Positions 27,957 through 35,866 of a DNA stretch of 64,000 nt are shown one piece after another. The notes beneath the pieces were generated by a model. That model searched no databases, had not been told where the DNA came from, and was given only the letters and a program-made list of their open reading frames with translations. The stretch lies in NCBI RefSeq assembly GCF_014773395.1, contig NZ_JACXAF010000020.1, positions 25,280 to 89,279 of the forward strand, given 5' to 3'. This DNA comes from Neiella litorisoli (GTDB lineage Bacteria > Pseudomonadota > Gammaproteobacteria > Enterobacterales > Neiellaceae). Numbering within the stretch: the stretch's first letter is position 1; every line of letters begins with the position of its first letter. Position numbers and translations under genes: made by a program.

Positions 27957-30854
27957 ATGCCCCATGCTATTGGCCAACGCTGGCTTAGTGATAATGAATC
28001 TGAACTTGGTATTGGTCTACTTAGCGACCTCGATGCCAGAACAGTAACGCTCTCATTCCCAGCGACGGGTGATCGCCGCGTGTACAACAAAAAAGATGCG
28101 CCGATTACTCGCTTAACATTTGCCGAAGGTGATGCAATTCGTCACTTGGACGACTGGCAAATGCAAGTGACCAGCATCGAAGAGAAGAATGGCGTGCTGG
28201 TTTACTTTGGCACCCATACAGAAACCGGCGAAAAAACCGGCCTGCTAGAAACAGAAATCCATCCGGCGATTATCGTCAACAAGCCGCAAGATCGCTTGTT
28301 TGCCGGTCAGGTTGATCGCCTTGAGCATTTTAATCTGCGCTACCAATGCTTACAGCAGCGCGCGCGTTTACAAAGCTCAGAACTACGAGGCCTAAATGGT
28401 GCTCGCATCGGCCTTATTCCGCATCAGCTGCACATTGCCAAAGAAGCTGGCCAGCGCTACGCACCTCGGTTGTTGCTCGCCGATGAAGTGGGGCTGGGCA
28501 AAACCATTGAAGCCGGTTTGATTTTGCATCAGCAATTGCTCACTGAGCGCGCCCAACGAGTGTTAATTTTGGTGCCAGAACCATTGTTACACCAATGGTT
28601 GGTTGAGTTGCTGCGCCGCTTCAATATTGCCGCAGCGCTGTTCGACAAAGAGCGGGTTGCCGAAGCCATGCTTGACGGTCTGAACCCTTTCGAGACCGAA
28701 CAAGTGGTGCTTTGTGCCCAAAGCTTGCTCAACAACAAAAAATACCATGAGGCCGCCGTTGAAGCCGGCTGGGACTTACTGATCGTCGATGAGGCCCATC
28801 ACTTGAGCTGGGACAACGGCCAGCCAAGCCGCTCCTATCAACAGGTCGCCGAACTTGCCGAAGAAACACCGGGTTTGTTGTTGCTCACCGCAACGCCGGA
28901 CCAATTAGGCCACGAGGGCCACTTCGCCCGCTTGCGACTGCTCGATCCAAATCGCTTCCATGATTACCAATCATTTGTTGCCGAAGAGCAAAGTTACCAA
29001 CAGGTTGCCGATGCTGCCAATGCCTTACTAGACAAGCAAAAGTTAAGTGAAGCGCAACTGCAATTGCTCAACGAATTGATCAGCGAAAACGACATCGAAC
29101 CACAGCTCAAATGCGTACAAGACGGCAATCTTGCCGAGGAGTTGCGCGACCAAGCGCGCGGCGAATTACTCCAGCAATTGCTTGATCGCCATGGCACCAG
29201 CCGAGTGCTGTTCCGTAATACTCGAGCAGCAATTAAAGGTTTCCCAAAACGCTGTTTAAACATCTCGGAGTTGGCCTTACCGAGTGCCTACCAAACGGCA
29301 TTAAAACTAAGCCGAAAATCTGATCCACAAGAGCAATTACTGCAAGCCTTGTCACCTGAGCAAAGTTATTGCGAGCTCGAAGGCGACAGCGATGCGTGGT
29401 TAAACATTGATCCACGCCTTGATTGGCTGATTGACACCTTGGCCGACGTTAAACCAGCCAAAGTACTGCTGATTTGCTCGCTCAAACGCACCGTGTTGCA
29501 GCTAGCCGAAGCGCTGCGCAATAAAACCGGCATGCAGGTTGCCGTATTCCACGAAGACATGAGCATTGTCGAGCGCGATCGCGCTGCGGCCCACTTTGCC
29601 GACGACGAGCAAGGCGCGCAAATATTGCTGTGTTCAGAAATTGGCTCTGAGGGCCGTAACTTCCAGTTTGCCCATCATTTAGTGCTGTTTGATTTGCCGT
29701 TGAACCCAGATTTGCTGGAGCAACGCATTGGACGCTTGGATCGAATTGGTCAGCAGCACGACATTCAAATTCATTTGCCGGTGTTTGCAGAAACCGCACA
29801 ATTACGCCTGCTGCAATGGTTGCACCAAGGTCTCAACGCCATTGAGTCAACCTTGAGTATCGGCAAGCAACTGTACGATGAGTTTGAGCAACCACTCCTT
29901 GAGGGGCTGCGCTTGCAAACAGACGCCGAACATTGGCAACAATTACTCAACCACACCCGCCAACGGCGTGATGAGCTGATCGCCATGCTTGAATCCGGTC
30001 GCGATCGGCTACTGGAGATCAGTTCTCGTGGTCAAGGCAGCGCCGAGCAATTGGTTAATGCCATTGCCGAACAAGACGATGACATTGCGCTGACTCAATT
30101 TATGCTGCGGCTGTGGGATGTTTATGGCGTCAACCAAGACGAAAAAGGCGAGCAATGTATTGCCCTGATGCCAAGTGAAGGCATGTTGGGCGGCGACTTA
30201 CCAACGCTCTCCGAAGAAGGCGCCACGGTCACGTTTGATCGCAAAACAGCATTGAGTCGGGAGGATGTGCAATTTTTAAGTTGGGATCACCCGATGGTCG
30301 CAGGCGCAGTCGACGCCATTTTGGGGACCACAACCGGCTCGACTAACGTCGCGGTGCTCAAAAACAAAGCCCTGCCAGAAGGCAGCTACATGCTGCAAGT
30401 GGTGTTTACCCTGCACGCGCCGGCGCCGGGACATTTGCAGCTCGCTCGCTTTTTACCGGCCGAGCCAATTCGACTGTTGCTGGACAAACGTGCCACTGAC
30501 TTGTCGGATAAAGTCGACTTCGATCAACTCTCGCCGCAACTCAGTCCAATCGGCAAACACACTGCGACCAAATTGGTGGCAGCCCTACGCCAGCAATTAC
30601 CGCCATTGCTGCGTACTGCTGAATCATTGGCCCAGCAACGAGCCGAGCAAGCTATGGTGCAAGCCAATCAACTGGCCGACGACTATTTTAGAGCGGAGCT
30701 TGATCGACTATCAGCCCTAAAAGCGGTTAACCCCAACGTCCGCGATGATGAAATTGATCACCTGCAATCGCAATCAGTGCTCGCTCAGCAGGCGCTGGAG
30801 CAGGCTCAGGTGAGACTTGAATCCATTCAGCTGATTGTCGTCCATCACGCTTAA
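27957..30854 (+). CDS. rapA: RNA polymerase recycling ATPase RapA
   Basis: 965 residues from the ATG at 27957; E. coli RapA is 968 and begins with the equivalent of IGQRWLSDNESELG. Upstream in-frame starts add residues unlike the family. The order is N-terminal Tudor-like domains, a SWI2/SNF2 helicase core with Walker A ADEVGLGKTIEAG and DEAH motif VDEAHH, the second RecA lobe ending in LDRIGQQHDIQIH, and a C-terminal RapA-specific region. RapA binds RNA polymerase and helps release it from post-termination complexes. rluA follows, as in E. coli. Confidence 0.95.
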   Translation: MPHAIGQRWLSDNESELGIGLLSDLDARTVTLSFPATGDRRVYNKKDAPITRLTFAEGDAIRHLDDWQMQVTSIEEKNGVLVYFGTHTETGEKTGLLETEIHPAIIVNKPQDRLFAGQVDRLEHFNLRYQCLQQRARLQSSELRGLNGARIGLIPHQLHIAKEAGQRYAPRLLLADEVGLGKTIEAGLILHQQLLTERAQRVLILVPEPLLHQWLVELLRRFNIAAALFDKERVAEAMLDGLNPFETEQVVLCAQSLLNNKKYHEAAVEAGWDLLIVDEAHHLSWDNGQPSRSYQQVAELAEETPGLLLLTATPDQLGHEGHFARLRLLDPNRFHDYQSFVAEEQSYQQVADAANALLDKQKLSEAQLQLLNELISENDIEPQLKCVQDGNLAEELRDQARGELLQQLLDRHGTSRVLFRNTRAAIKGFPKRCLNISELALPSAYQTALKLSRKSDPQEQLLQALSPEQSYCELEGDSDAWLNIDPRLDWLIDTLADVKPAKVLLICSLKRTVLQLAEALRNKTGMQVAVFHEDMSIVERDRAAAHFADDEQGAQILLCSEIGSEGRNFQFAHHLVLFDLPLNPDLLEQRIGRLDRIGQQHDIQIHLPVFAETAQLRLLQWLHQGLNAIESTLSIGKQLYDEFEQPLLEGLRLQTDAEHWQQLLNHTRQRRDELIAMLESGRDRLLEISSRGQGSAEQLVNAIAEQDDDIALTQFMLRLWDVYGVNQDEKGEQCIALMPSEGMLGGDLPTLSEEGATVTFDRKTALSREDVQFLSWDHPMVAGAVDAILGTTTGSTNVAVLKNKALPEGSYMLQVVFTLHAPAPGHLQLARFLPAEPIRLLLDKRATDLSDKVDFDQLSPQLSPIGKHTATKLVAALRQQLPPLLRTAESLAQQRAEQAMVQANQLADDYFRAELDRLSALKAVNPNVRDDEIDHLQSQSVLAQQALEQAQVRLESIQLIVVHHA

Positions 30855-30937
30855 CGTGCGACTGCAAAATGAATGCGAGTTGCCCTACAATGGGCGCTCG
30901 CATTATTGCCAGCAAAGTCACTACCTGCCATCGCTAT

Positions 30938-31612
30938 ATGTCTGATTTTATTTATCAACCACCGACTGAGCCTTATCTCAAGGTACTCTATCTTGACCAC
31001 GATCTGGTGGTGTTAGATAAACCCAGCGGCTTGCTCTCGGTGCCGGGGCGTTTGCCGGAGCATAAAGATAGTTTGATGCTTCGGGTCCAGCGGGCGCTGC
31101 CCACGGCTATTGTCATCCACCGGCTCGACATGGCCACGTCAGGCATTATGGTGATGGCGCTAAACCGCCCTGCGATGAGCCATTTAGCGCGCCAGTTTCA
31201 ACAGCGGCGACCACGCAAAACCTATTCTGCATGGGTCGATGGCACAATTGCCAGCGATGGCGGTTTAATCGATCAGCCACTCATTTGCGATTGGCCTAAT
31301 CGGCCCAAACAAATGATCGATACGACTCAGGGCAAGCCGGCCCAAACCTTATGGCAAGTGGCTGAACGCCGCGCCAATCGGACGTTAGTGAGCTTGCATC
31401 CGATCACCGGTCGCTCCCATCAGTTGCGCGTGCATATGCTGCATTTAGGCCACACCATTCTTGGTGATCAACTATACGGGACTGAGCGGCAAATACAGGC
31501 AGCTCCTCGGTTGCAGCTTCATGCCAGCCACCTTCAACTTGACCACCCAGTCACAGGGCAGCGGATGAGTTTTGACAGCCCTGCGAATCTGGCGTTAGAG
31601 TTTCTCCACTAG
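30938..31612 (+). CDS. rluA: RluA-type pseudouridine synthase
   Basis: 224 residues from the ATG at 30938 (MSDFIYQPP), similar to E. coli RluA; an earlier in-frame start at 30869 would add 23 unlikely residues. The catalytic motif HRLDMATSGIMV carries the essential Asp, and RSHQLRVHMLHLGHTILGDQLYG is the typical C-terminal motif. RluA converts U746 of 23S rRNA and U32 of some tRNAs to pseudouridine. The adjacency to rapA is the same as in E. coli and supports the specific name. Confidence 0.92.
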   Translation: MSDFIYQPPTEPYLKVLYLDHDLVVLDKPSGLLSVPGRLPEHKDSLMLRVQRALPTAIVIHRLDMATSGIMVMALNRPAMSHLARQFQQRRPRKTYSAWVDGTIASDGGLIDQPLICDWPNRPKQMIDTTQGKPAQTLWQVAERRANRTLVSLHPITGRSHQLRVHMLHLGHTILGDQLYGTERQIQAAPRLQLHASHLQLDHPVTGQRMSFDSPANLALEFLH

Positions 31613-31634
31613 TCCTTTTTGGCTCCACCCTGTT

Positions 31635-32390
31635 ATGACGCGCTGCTGCTCATTATTGCTACTGCTATTCGCCGCATCACTCTTTGCAGCCACTGAGCCC
31701 GAAGCGCCAGAGCACTGGCCAATCGAAGCTCGGCGCGATATCAAGTGGCTGCAAATCAGCGGCCAGTCGCCGGTGCCTGCGCTGCTTCGATACTCCGAAG
31801 AAGTGCGAACGGTTGGCAATGCGGTGTTAATCCCCGAGGCAGGCAAACAAGTGGTGTCGCCTTACCAGATGATGTATTTGCGCCGTTCGCTGGCGAGCCT
31901 TGGTTGGAATACCTTGCTGATTGAGCCGCCCAGTTGGCCTGATACCCAAGACAGTAAATTCTGGTTGAGCTACCGGTTGGAGCTGGTGACTCGAATCAAA
32001 GCGGCATTGGCGTTAACCGCGGGGTTAAAAGGCAGAACCATGATTGTCGCCGAAGGGCTGAGCGCTGCCAGTACCATGAAGTTATTCGCCGACGGAGAGC
32101 TCCCCCAACCCGAGGCTTTGGTGTTGCTCTCACCGTATGTGCCAGACGTCGCCCAGAATCAAGAGATCATTGGTTGGTTTGGGCAATCGCAATACCCGCT
32201 TTTGGATTTTTACACACCATTTGATAATCGCTGGGCACAGAGCACGGTGCAACAGCGCGCAGTCGCCGCTCGCAAACAGGTCCGTTTAGATTTCCGTCAA
32301 GTCAACCTAGCGGTGCAACCACCAAACGACAGTGGCCAACGTTGGTTGACCCGACAAATTCACGGATGGATCGATCATTTGGGTTGGTAA
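31635..32390 (+). CDS. DUF3530-family secreted alpha/beta-hydrolase-like protein
   Basis: 251 residues with a signal peptide (LLLLLFAASLFAA). The body resembles the DUF3530 family, an alpha/beta-hydrolase-like fold: a strand-turn segment VLIPEAGKQVVSPYQMMYLRRSLASLGWNTLLIEPP, a weak nucleophile-elbow candidate in IVAEGLSAAS, and ALVLLSPYVPD. Catalytic residues are uncertain because the elbow is not a clean GxSxG. It starts 22 bp after rluA and may be co-transcribed. Function unknown. Confidence 0.7.
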   Translation: MTRCCSLLLLLFAASLFAATEPEAPEHWPIEARRDIKWLQISGQSPVPALLRYSEEVRTVGNAVLIPEAGKQVVSPYQMMYLRRSLASLGWNTLLIEPPSWPDTQDSKFWLSYRLELVTRIKAALALTAGLKGRTMIVAEGLSAASTMKLFADGELPQPEALVLLSPYVPDVAQNQEIIGWFGQSQYPLLDFYTPFDNRWAQSTVQQRAVAARKQVRLDFRQVNLAVQPPNDSGQRWLTRQIHGWIDHLGW

Positions 32391-32433
32391 AGTGGAAACC
32401 TTGCCTATACTGATAAAACATAATAATCATAAG

Positions 32434-32701
32434 TAGAGCCTGTTAATCTTTGGTGTATGAATTTTGTTCGTTCAAAATGCTCTTTTGAGCAAGAAGCAAG
32501 CTATGCGGTATAGCAATCTATATAAATAGCGAGCGACGTAGCGAAATGAGCATTTTGACGAACCCTTAGGGCAGCGTTTATTGGCAATTTATTCAGCGTC
32601 AGCGATTATTCATTGACGGCCAGTCAACTTCATAACCGCTTCCTTGCCTAAATCACCAATAAATTGCTGCAAAAACACACAGCAAAGATCAACAGGCTCT
32701 A
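32434..32701. mobile_element. MITE-like non-autonomous element with 18-bp terminal inverted repeats
   Basis: The left terminus AGAGCCTGTTAATCTTTG (32435-32452) and the reverse complement of the right terminus (32683-32700) match at 17 of 18 positions. The pair is flanked by TA on both sides if the repeat starts at GAGCC, suggesting a TA target-site duplication as in IS630/Tc1-type transposition. A second inverted repeat lies inside: a TTCGTTCAAAATGCTC-type sequence at about 32467 and GAGCATTTTGACGAA near 32550. No transposase ORF is present. The element accounts for almost all of the 331-bp gap before the next gene. Confidence 0.75.
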
Positions 32702-32721
32702 ACAGTTTGCGAGATTTGGAC

Positions 32722-33243
32722 ATGCGATTCTCAACGGCAGCGACAATTTTGTTCGCAGCACTGGCATCTTCGCCTCTGCTGGCCGCTGATGATGTGTCTA
32801 CAACAACCATTCCACAAGCAGTCACCACCACCCAGTTTTTAAGCCCTGCGAACACCACCGGATTTTGGCAAGTGGCCGGCACCGGTCAATTCCAACTCAC
32901 CAGCAATGTCTCTGTTCGCGTCGATTATCTTCACTATCAGCCCAATCTATCCGATCAGCACGCTAAAGAGCCCGACGCCTATAACTTGCGAGGCGCTTAC
33001 GATTTTTCTCATCATTGGCAAGGGTTTGTGCAGGTTGCGGGCGGCACCTACATTATGTCGGATCCCAACACCGCGTTGGCGCTGCAAGAGCAAGAAACGG
33101 ACACCATGAACATTGGCGGTGGTGTCCGCTATAACTTCAATAATGGGGTTTACCTGGAGGGCGTTGTTCAGTTGGCTGATCCATCAACGGATTTGCAAAG
33201 CCCGTCTATCAAGCCGTTAATGTCGGTCGGCTATCAGTTCTAA
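32722..33243 (+). CDS. Small outer-membrane beta-barrel protein
   Basis: 173 residues from the ATG at 32722 (MRFSTAATILFAALASSPLLA), a clear signal peptide. An earlier in-frame start at 32644 lies inside the MITE-like element and is rejected. The mature protein has alternating-residue beta strands (NVSVRVDYLHYQP, NLRGAYDFSHHWQGFVQVAGG, GGGVRYNFNNGVYLEGVVQLA) and ends in Phe (SVGYQF), typical of outer-membrane barrels. Specific function unknown. The MITE ends 22 bp before the start, so the native promoter may have been displaced or replaced. Confidence 0.75.
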   Translation: MRFSTAATILFAALASSPLLAADDVSTTTIPQAVTTTQFLSPANTTGFWQVAGTGQFQLTSNVSVRVDYLHYQPNLSDQHAKEPDAYNLRGAYDFSHHWQGFVQVAGGTYIMSDPNTALALQEQETDTMNIGGGVRYNFNNGVYLEGVVQLADPSTDLQSPSIKPLMSVGYQF

Positions 33244-33247
33244 ACTT

Positions 33248-34066
33248 CTAGCCTTTAGCCTTTTTAATCATTTCATAAGCCGCTTGAATATCCTGCGACT
33301 TTTCCTTAGCCAGCTCTAAAGCTTCCTGCGGCACCCCTTTGGCCATCAATTTATCTGGATGATGTTGTGCCATTAGCTTGCGATACGCTTTCTTAATGCT
33401 GGCCATATCATCAGTGCTGTTAACCCCCAACACCCGATAGGCCTCTTGCAGTTGTTGCTGACTACTGGCTTGCCGAGGGCTGTGGGCATGCTGGCGGAAA
33501 CGGTGTTCGGCCTGCCACATGGAGAACAGCTGGTCGAGCGCTTGGCGAGAAAAGCCCAATTCATCAGCAATGGTGTACAAAATTTGCTGCTCTCGGGCAT
33601 GTAATTCGCCATCGGCAAACGCCGCTTGCAACTGAATTTCCAAAAACATTTGCATGACATCATGGCGACCGTAACAGGCATCTCGCAGCTCTTTGAGTTT
33701 TTGTCGAAGTGGAAAACCGGCCATTCGGCCATCACGGTGAGCTTCTTGCATTTCTCGACGGCGATCACCGCGCAAGCCCATTCGGTCCATCAGCGAATTG
33801 GCGACATCAATATCGGCTTGGGTGACCCGCCCGCTTGCCTTGGCAATATGGCCCATCACCGCATAAGTGCTGTGTAGGAACAACATGTGGTTGGTCAATG
33901 ACGATCGTCCCTGATTGAACATACCGCCGAAACCGCCGCGCTGACTAAATTCACGCGCCATGCCTTTATCAAACATATGGCCAATCCACAGACCGACGAA
34001 AGCGCCGACCAAGTGACCGAGCATAAAGCCGAAACCAAATCCGAGGATTTTTCCAGCAAAAGGCAT
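33248..34066 (-). CDS. djlA: Membrane-anchored DnaJ-like co-chaperone DjlA
   Basis: 272 residues, as in E. coli DjlA. It has an N-terminal glycine-rich membrane anchor (GFGFMLGHLVGAFVGLWIGHM), a central TerB-like helical domain (about 60-190) and a C-terminal J domain with the HPD motif (AQHHPDKLMA). DjlA stimulates DnaK at the inner membrane and is linked in E. coli to the Rcs pathway. It lies immediately after murU (one-base gap), within the conserved rluA...djlA...lptD neighbourhood. Confidence 0.94.
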   Translation of the reverse strand: MPFAGKILGFGFGFMLGHLVGAFVGLWIGHMFDKGMAREFSQRGGFGGMFNQGRSSLTNHMLFLHSTYAVMGHIAKASGRVTQADIDVANSLMDRMGLRGDRRREMQEAHRDGRMAGFPLRQKLKELRDACYGRHDVMQMFLEIQLQAAFADGELHAREQQILYTIADELGFSRQALDQLFSMWQAEHRFRQHAHSPRQASSQQQLQEAYRVLGVNSTDDMASIKKAYRKLMAQHHPDKLMAKGVPQEALELAKEKSQDIQAAYEMIKKAKG

Positions 34067-34067
34067 G

Positions 34068-34745
34068 CTAAAACTCCAACTGTTTGTTCAATTCGGCCAA
34101 CCGCTGTGGTGTTCCAACGTCGCACCATTGGCCTTGAAAGTGCTCAGCAGCAATCGTTTGCTTGTCCAATTGCGCTGTTAGTAGCGGTGCCAGCGGCGCT
34201 CTGCCCTGCGGGCAGCCGGCAAATAACTGTGGTGAGTAAATACCAATGCCCGAATAAGTCAAACCATCATCCTGCGACTTTGCAGCCAGATAGCCGTTGT
34301 TATCAATAGCAAAATCACCGGCTGGGTTATGTTGTGGGTTATTCACTAACACCAGTTTGGCTAACTCACCGGCCTTCAATTGCTGGTTACCGGTGAATGA
34401 CCAATCGGTCCAGACATCGCCGTTCACCAACCAGAATGGCTGCTCACCGAGCAACGGCAGCGCTTGGACAATGCCACCGGCCGTTTCTAAAGCGCCTTGA
34501 CGCTCATGGGAGTAGACAATGGTCACCCCAAATTGTTCGCCATGACCGAGGGCTTGTTCTATTTTGTGCCCCAAGTGCGCCAGATTAATCACCACTCGCT
34601 CGACACCAGCTGCTGCTAATTTTTCCAGATGCCAGACAATCAGCGGCTTGCCAGCCACTTGCAGCATGGGTTTGGGCAAAGTGTCTGTCAGCGGACGCAT
34701 TCGCTCGCCACGCCCTGCTGCCAGAATCATGGCTGATTTAATCAT
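34068..34745 (-). CDS. murU: N-acetylmuramate 1-phosphate uridylyltransferase
   Basis: 225 residues from the ATG at 34745, which overlaps the amgK stop (ATGA, 34742-34745). It has the sugar-nucleotidyltransferase signature ILAAGRGERMRPLTDTLPKPML and NGDVWTDW. In Pseudomonas, MurU makes UDP-MurNAc from MurNAc-1-phosphate in a peptidoglycan recycling shortcut that bypasses de novo synthesis and the fosfomycin target MurA. The partner kinase amgK is directly upstream. The pair identity rests on both families and their coupling. Confidence 0.9.
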   Translation of the reverse strand: MIKSAMILAAGRGERMRPLTDTLPKPMLQVAGKPLIVWHLEKLAAAGVERVVINLAHLGHKIEQALGHGEQFGVTIVYSHERQGALETAGGIVQALPLLGEQPFWLVNGDVWTDWSFTGNQQLKAGELAKLVLVNNPQHNPAGDFAIDNNGYLAAKSQDDGLTYSGIGIYSPQLFAGCPQGRAPLAPLLTAQLDKQTIAAEHFQGQWCDVGTPQRLAELNKQLEF

Positions 34746-35746
34746 GGTTGATTGCGCCACACCGGTAATACCCGTTGTTCAACAAAGTCACCAAAATCAT
34801 GGGTCTCGGGGTATTTCTTCGCGATTCGAATCATGTAGCCCAAGGTGCGCGGCACATCCAAAAGATAGCCCGCCTTACCGTCCCGATGACACAATCGACA
34901 GAAAATGCCACTGGCTTTGACGTGACGTTGAATGCCCATTAAGTCAAACCAGCGGATCATCAGTTGCGGATCGGTTTCGGTGAGCAACCCTTGCGCCAGT
35001 GCTTTGGCAGACCATTCTTGCAAACGCGAATAGACCCACTCATCGGGCCACTCGACGTAGCAATCGCGAAGTAATGACACCACATCGTAGGTGATGGGGC
35101 CGAGTACCGCGTCCTGAAAGTCGATCACGCCAATCTCATCGTCAGCCAACACCATGATATTGCGTGAATGATAGTCACGGTGCACGCCAACTTGCGGTTG
35201 CGCCAGTGCATTGGCAACCAGCGCATCAAAGGCGCGACTAATCATGGTGTGCTCAGCCGCACTCAATTGCAACTGTAAATGAGTGCCGAGCAACCAGTCG
35301 GTAAACAGCGCATTTTCTCTAGCAATATGAGCAGCATCAAACGGCGGCAGAGGCCCGCTGGTCGTTTGCTGAACCTTAGCAACATGGAGCAGCGGCTCGA
35401 GCGCTCGTTGATACCACTGTGTTTTATTGTTTTCATCAAGTGTCGCCAGCAGCAATTGATCGCCAAAGTCCTCAAGGCACATGAAGCCCTGCTGCGCATC
35501 CGCGGCAATCACCGCCGGTACACGAATTTGCTGTTGGCGGAAGCTATCGGCGACGCGCAAAAACAGACCACAGTCTTCGTGAGGCGCTGGCGCATCAACC
35601 GCAATCATCGAGCGGTCACCACCGGTGACACGGAAATAGCGACGAAAGCTAGCATCACCAGACACTAATTCAATGTTGAGTTGAGGGTTATTTAGGGCTT
35701 TTTGCAGCCAGATCGCTAACGCCTGCTGGCGCAGTTGTTTATTCAT
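34742..35746 (-). CDS. amgK: Anomeric MurNAc/GlcNAc kinase
   Basis: 334 residues from the ATG at 35746; an upstream ATG at 35767 is an alternative. It is an aminoglycoside-phosphotransferase-fold kinase with a catalytic loop VGVHRDYHSRNIMVL and metal-binding DFQDAVLGPITYDV. AmgK phosphorylates the anomeric hydroxyl of MurNAc and GlcNAc, supplying MurU. It is divergent from lptD, as in pseudomonads where amgK-murU sits beside lptD. Translationally coupled to murU. Confidence 0.9.
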   Translation of the reverse strand: MNKQLRQQALAIWLQKALNNPQLNIELVSGDASFRRYFRVTGGDRSMIAVDAPAPHEDCGLFLRVADSFRQQQIRVPAVIAADAQQGFMCLEDFGDQLLLATLDENNKTQWYQRALEPLLHVAKVQQTTSGPLPPFDAAHIARENALFTDWLLGTHLQLQLSAAEHTMISRAFDALVANALAQPQVGVHRDYHSRNIMVLADDEIGVIDFQDAVLGPITYDVVSLLRDCYVEWPDEWVYSRLQEWSAKALAQGLLTETDPQLMIRWFDLMGIQRHVKASGIFCRLCHRDGKAGYLLDVPRTLGYMIRIAKKYPETHDFGDFVEQRVLPVWRNQP

Positions 35747-35866
35747 GGTTAAGTCCGGGGGAGACATCCATAGCAGTCGAGACTAAGATGAATTATGATT
35801 ATGCCGCAACATTAGCAGCTTACCAGATCAGAACTCAACCGAGAGTTGGGCATTAGGGACGTCAAC

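Noticed and set aside
32644..32721. A longer start for the outer-membrane barrel protein.
   Set aside because: It lies inside the MITE-like element and precedes a clear signal peptide beginning at 32722.
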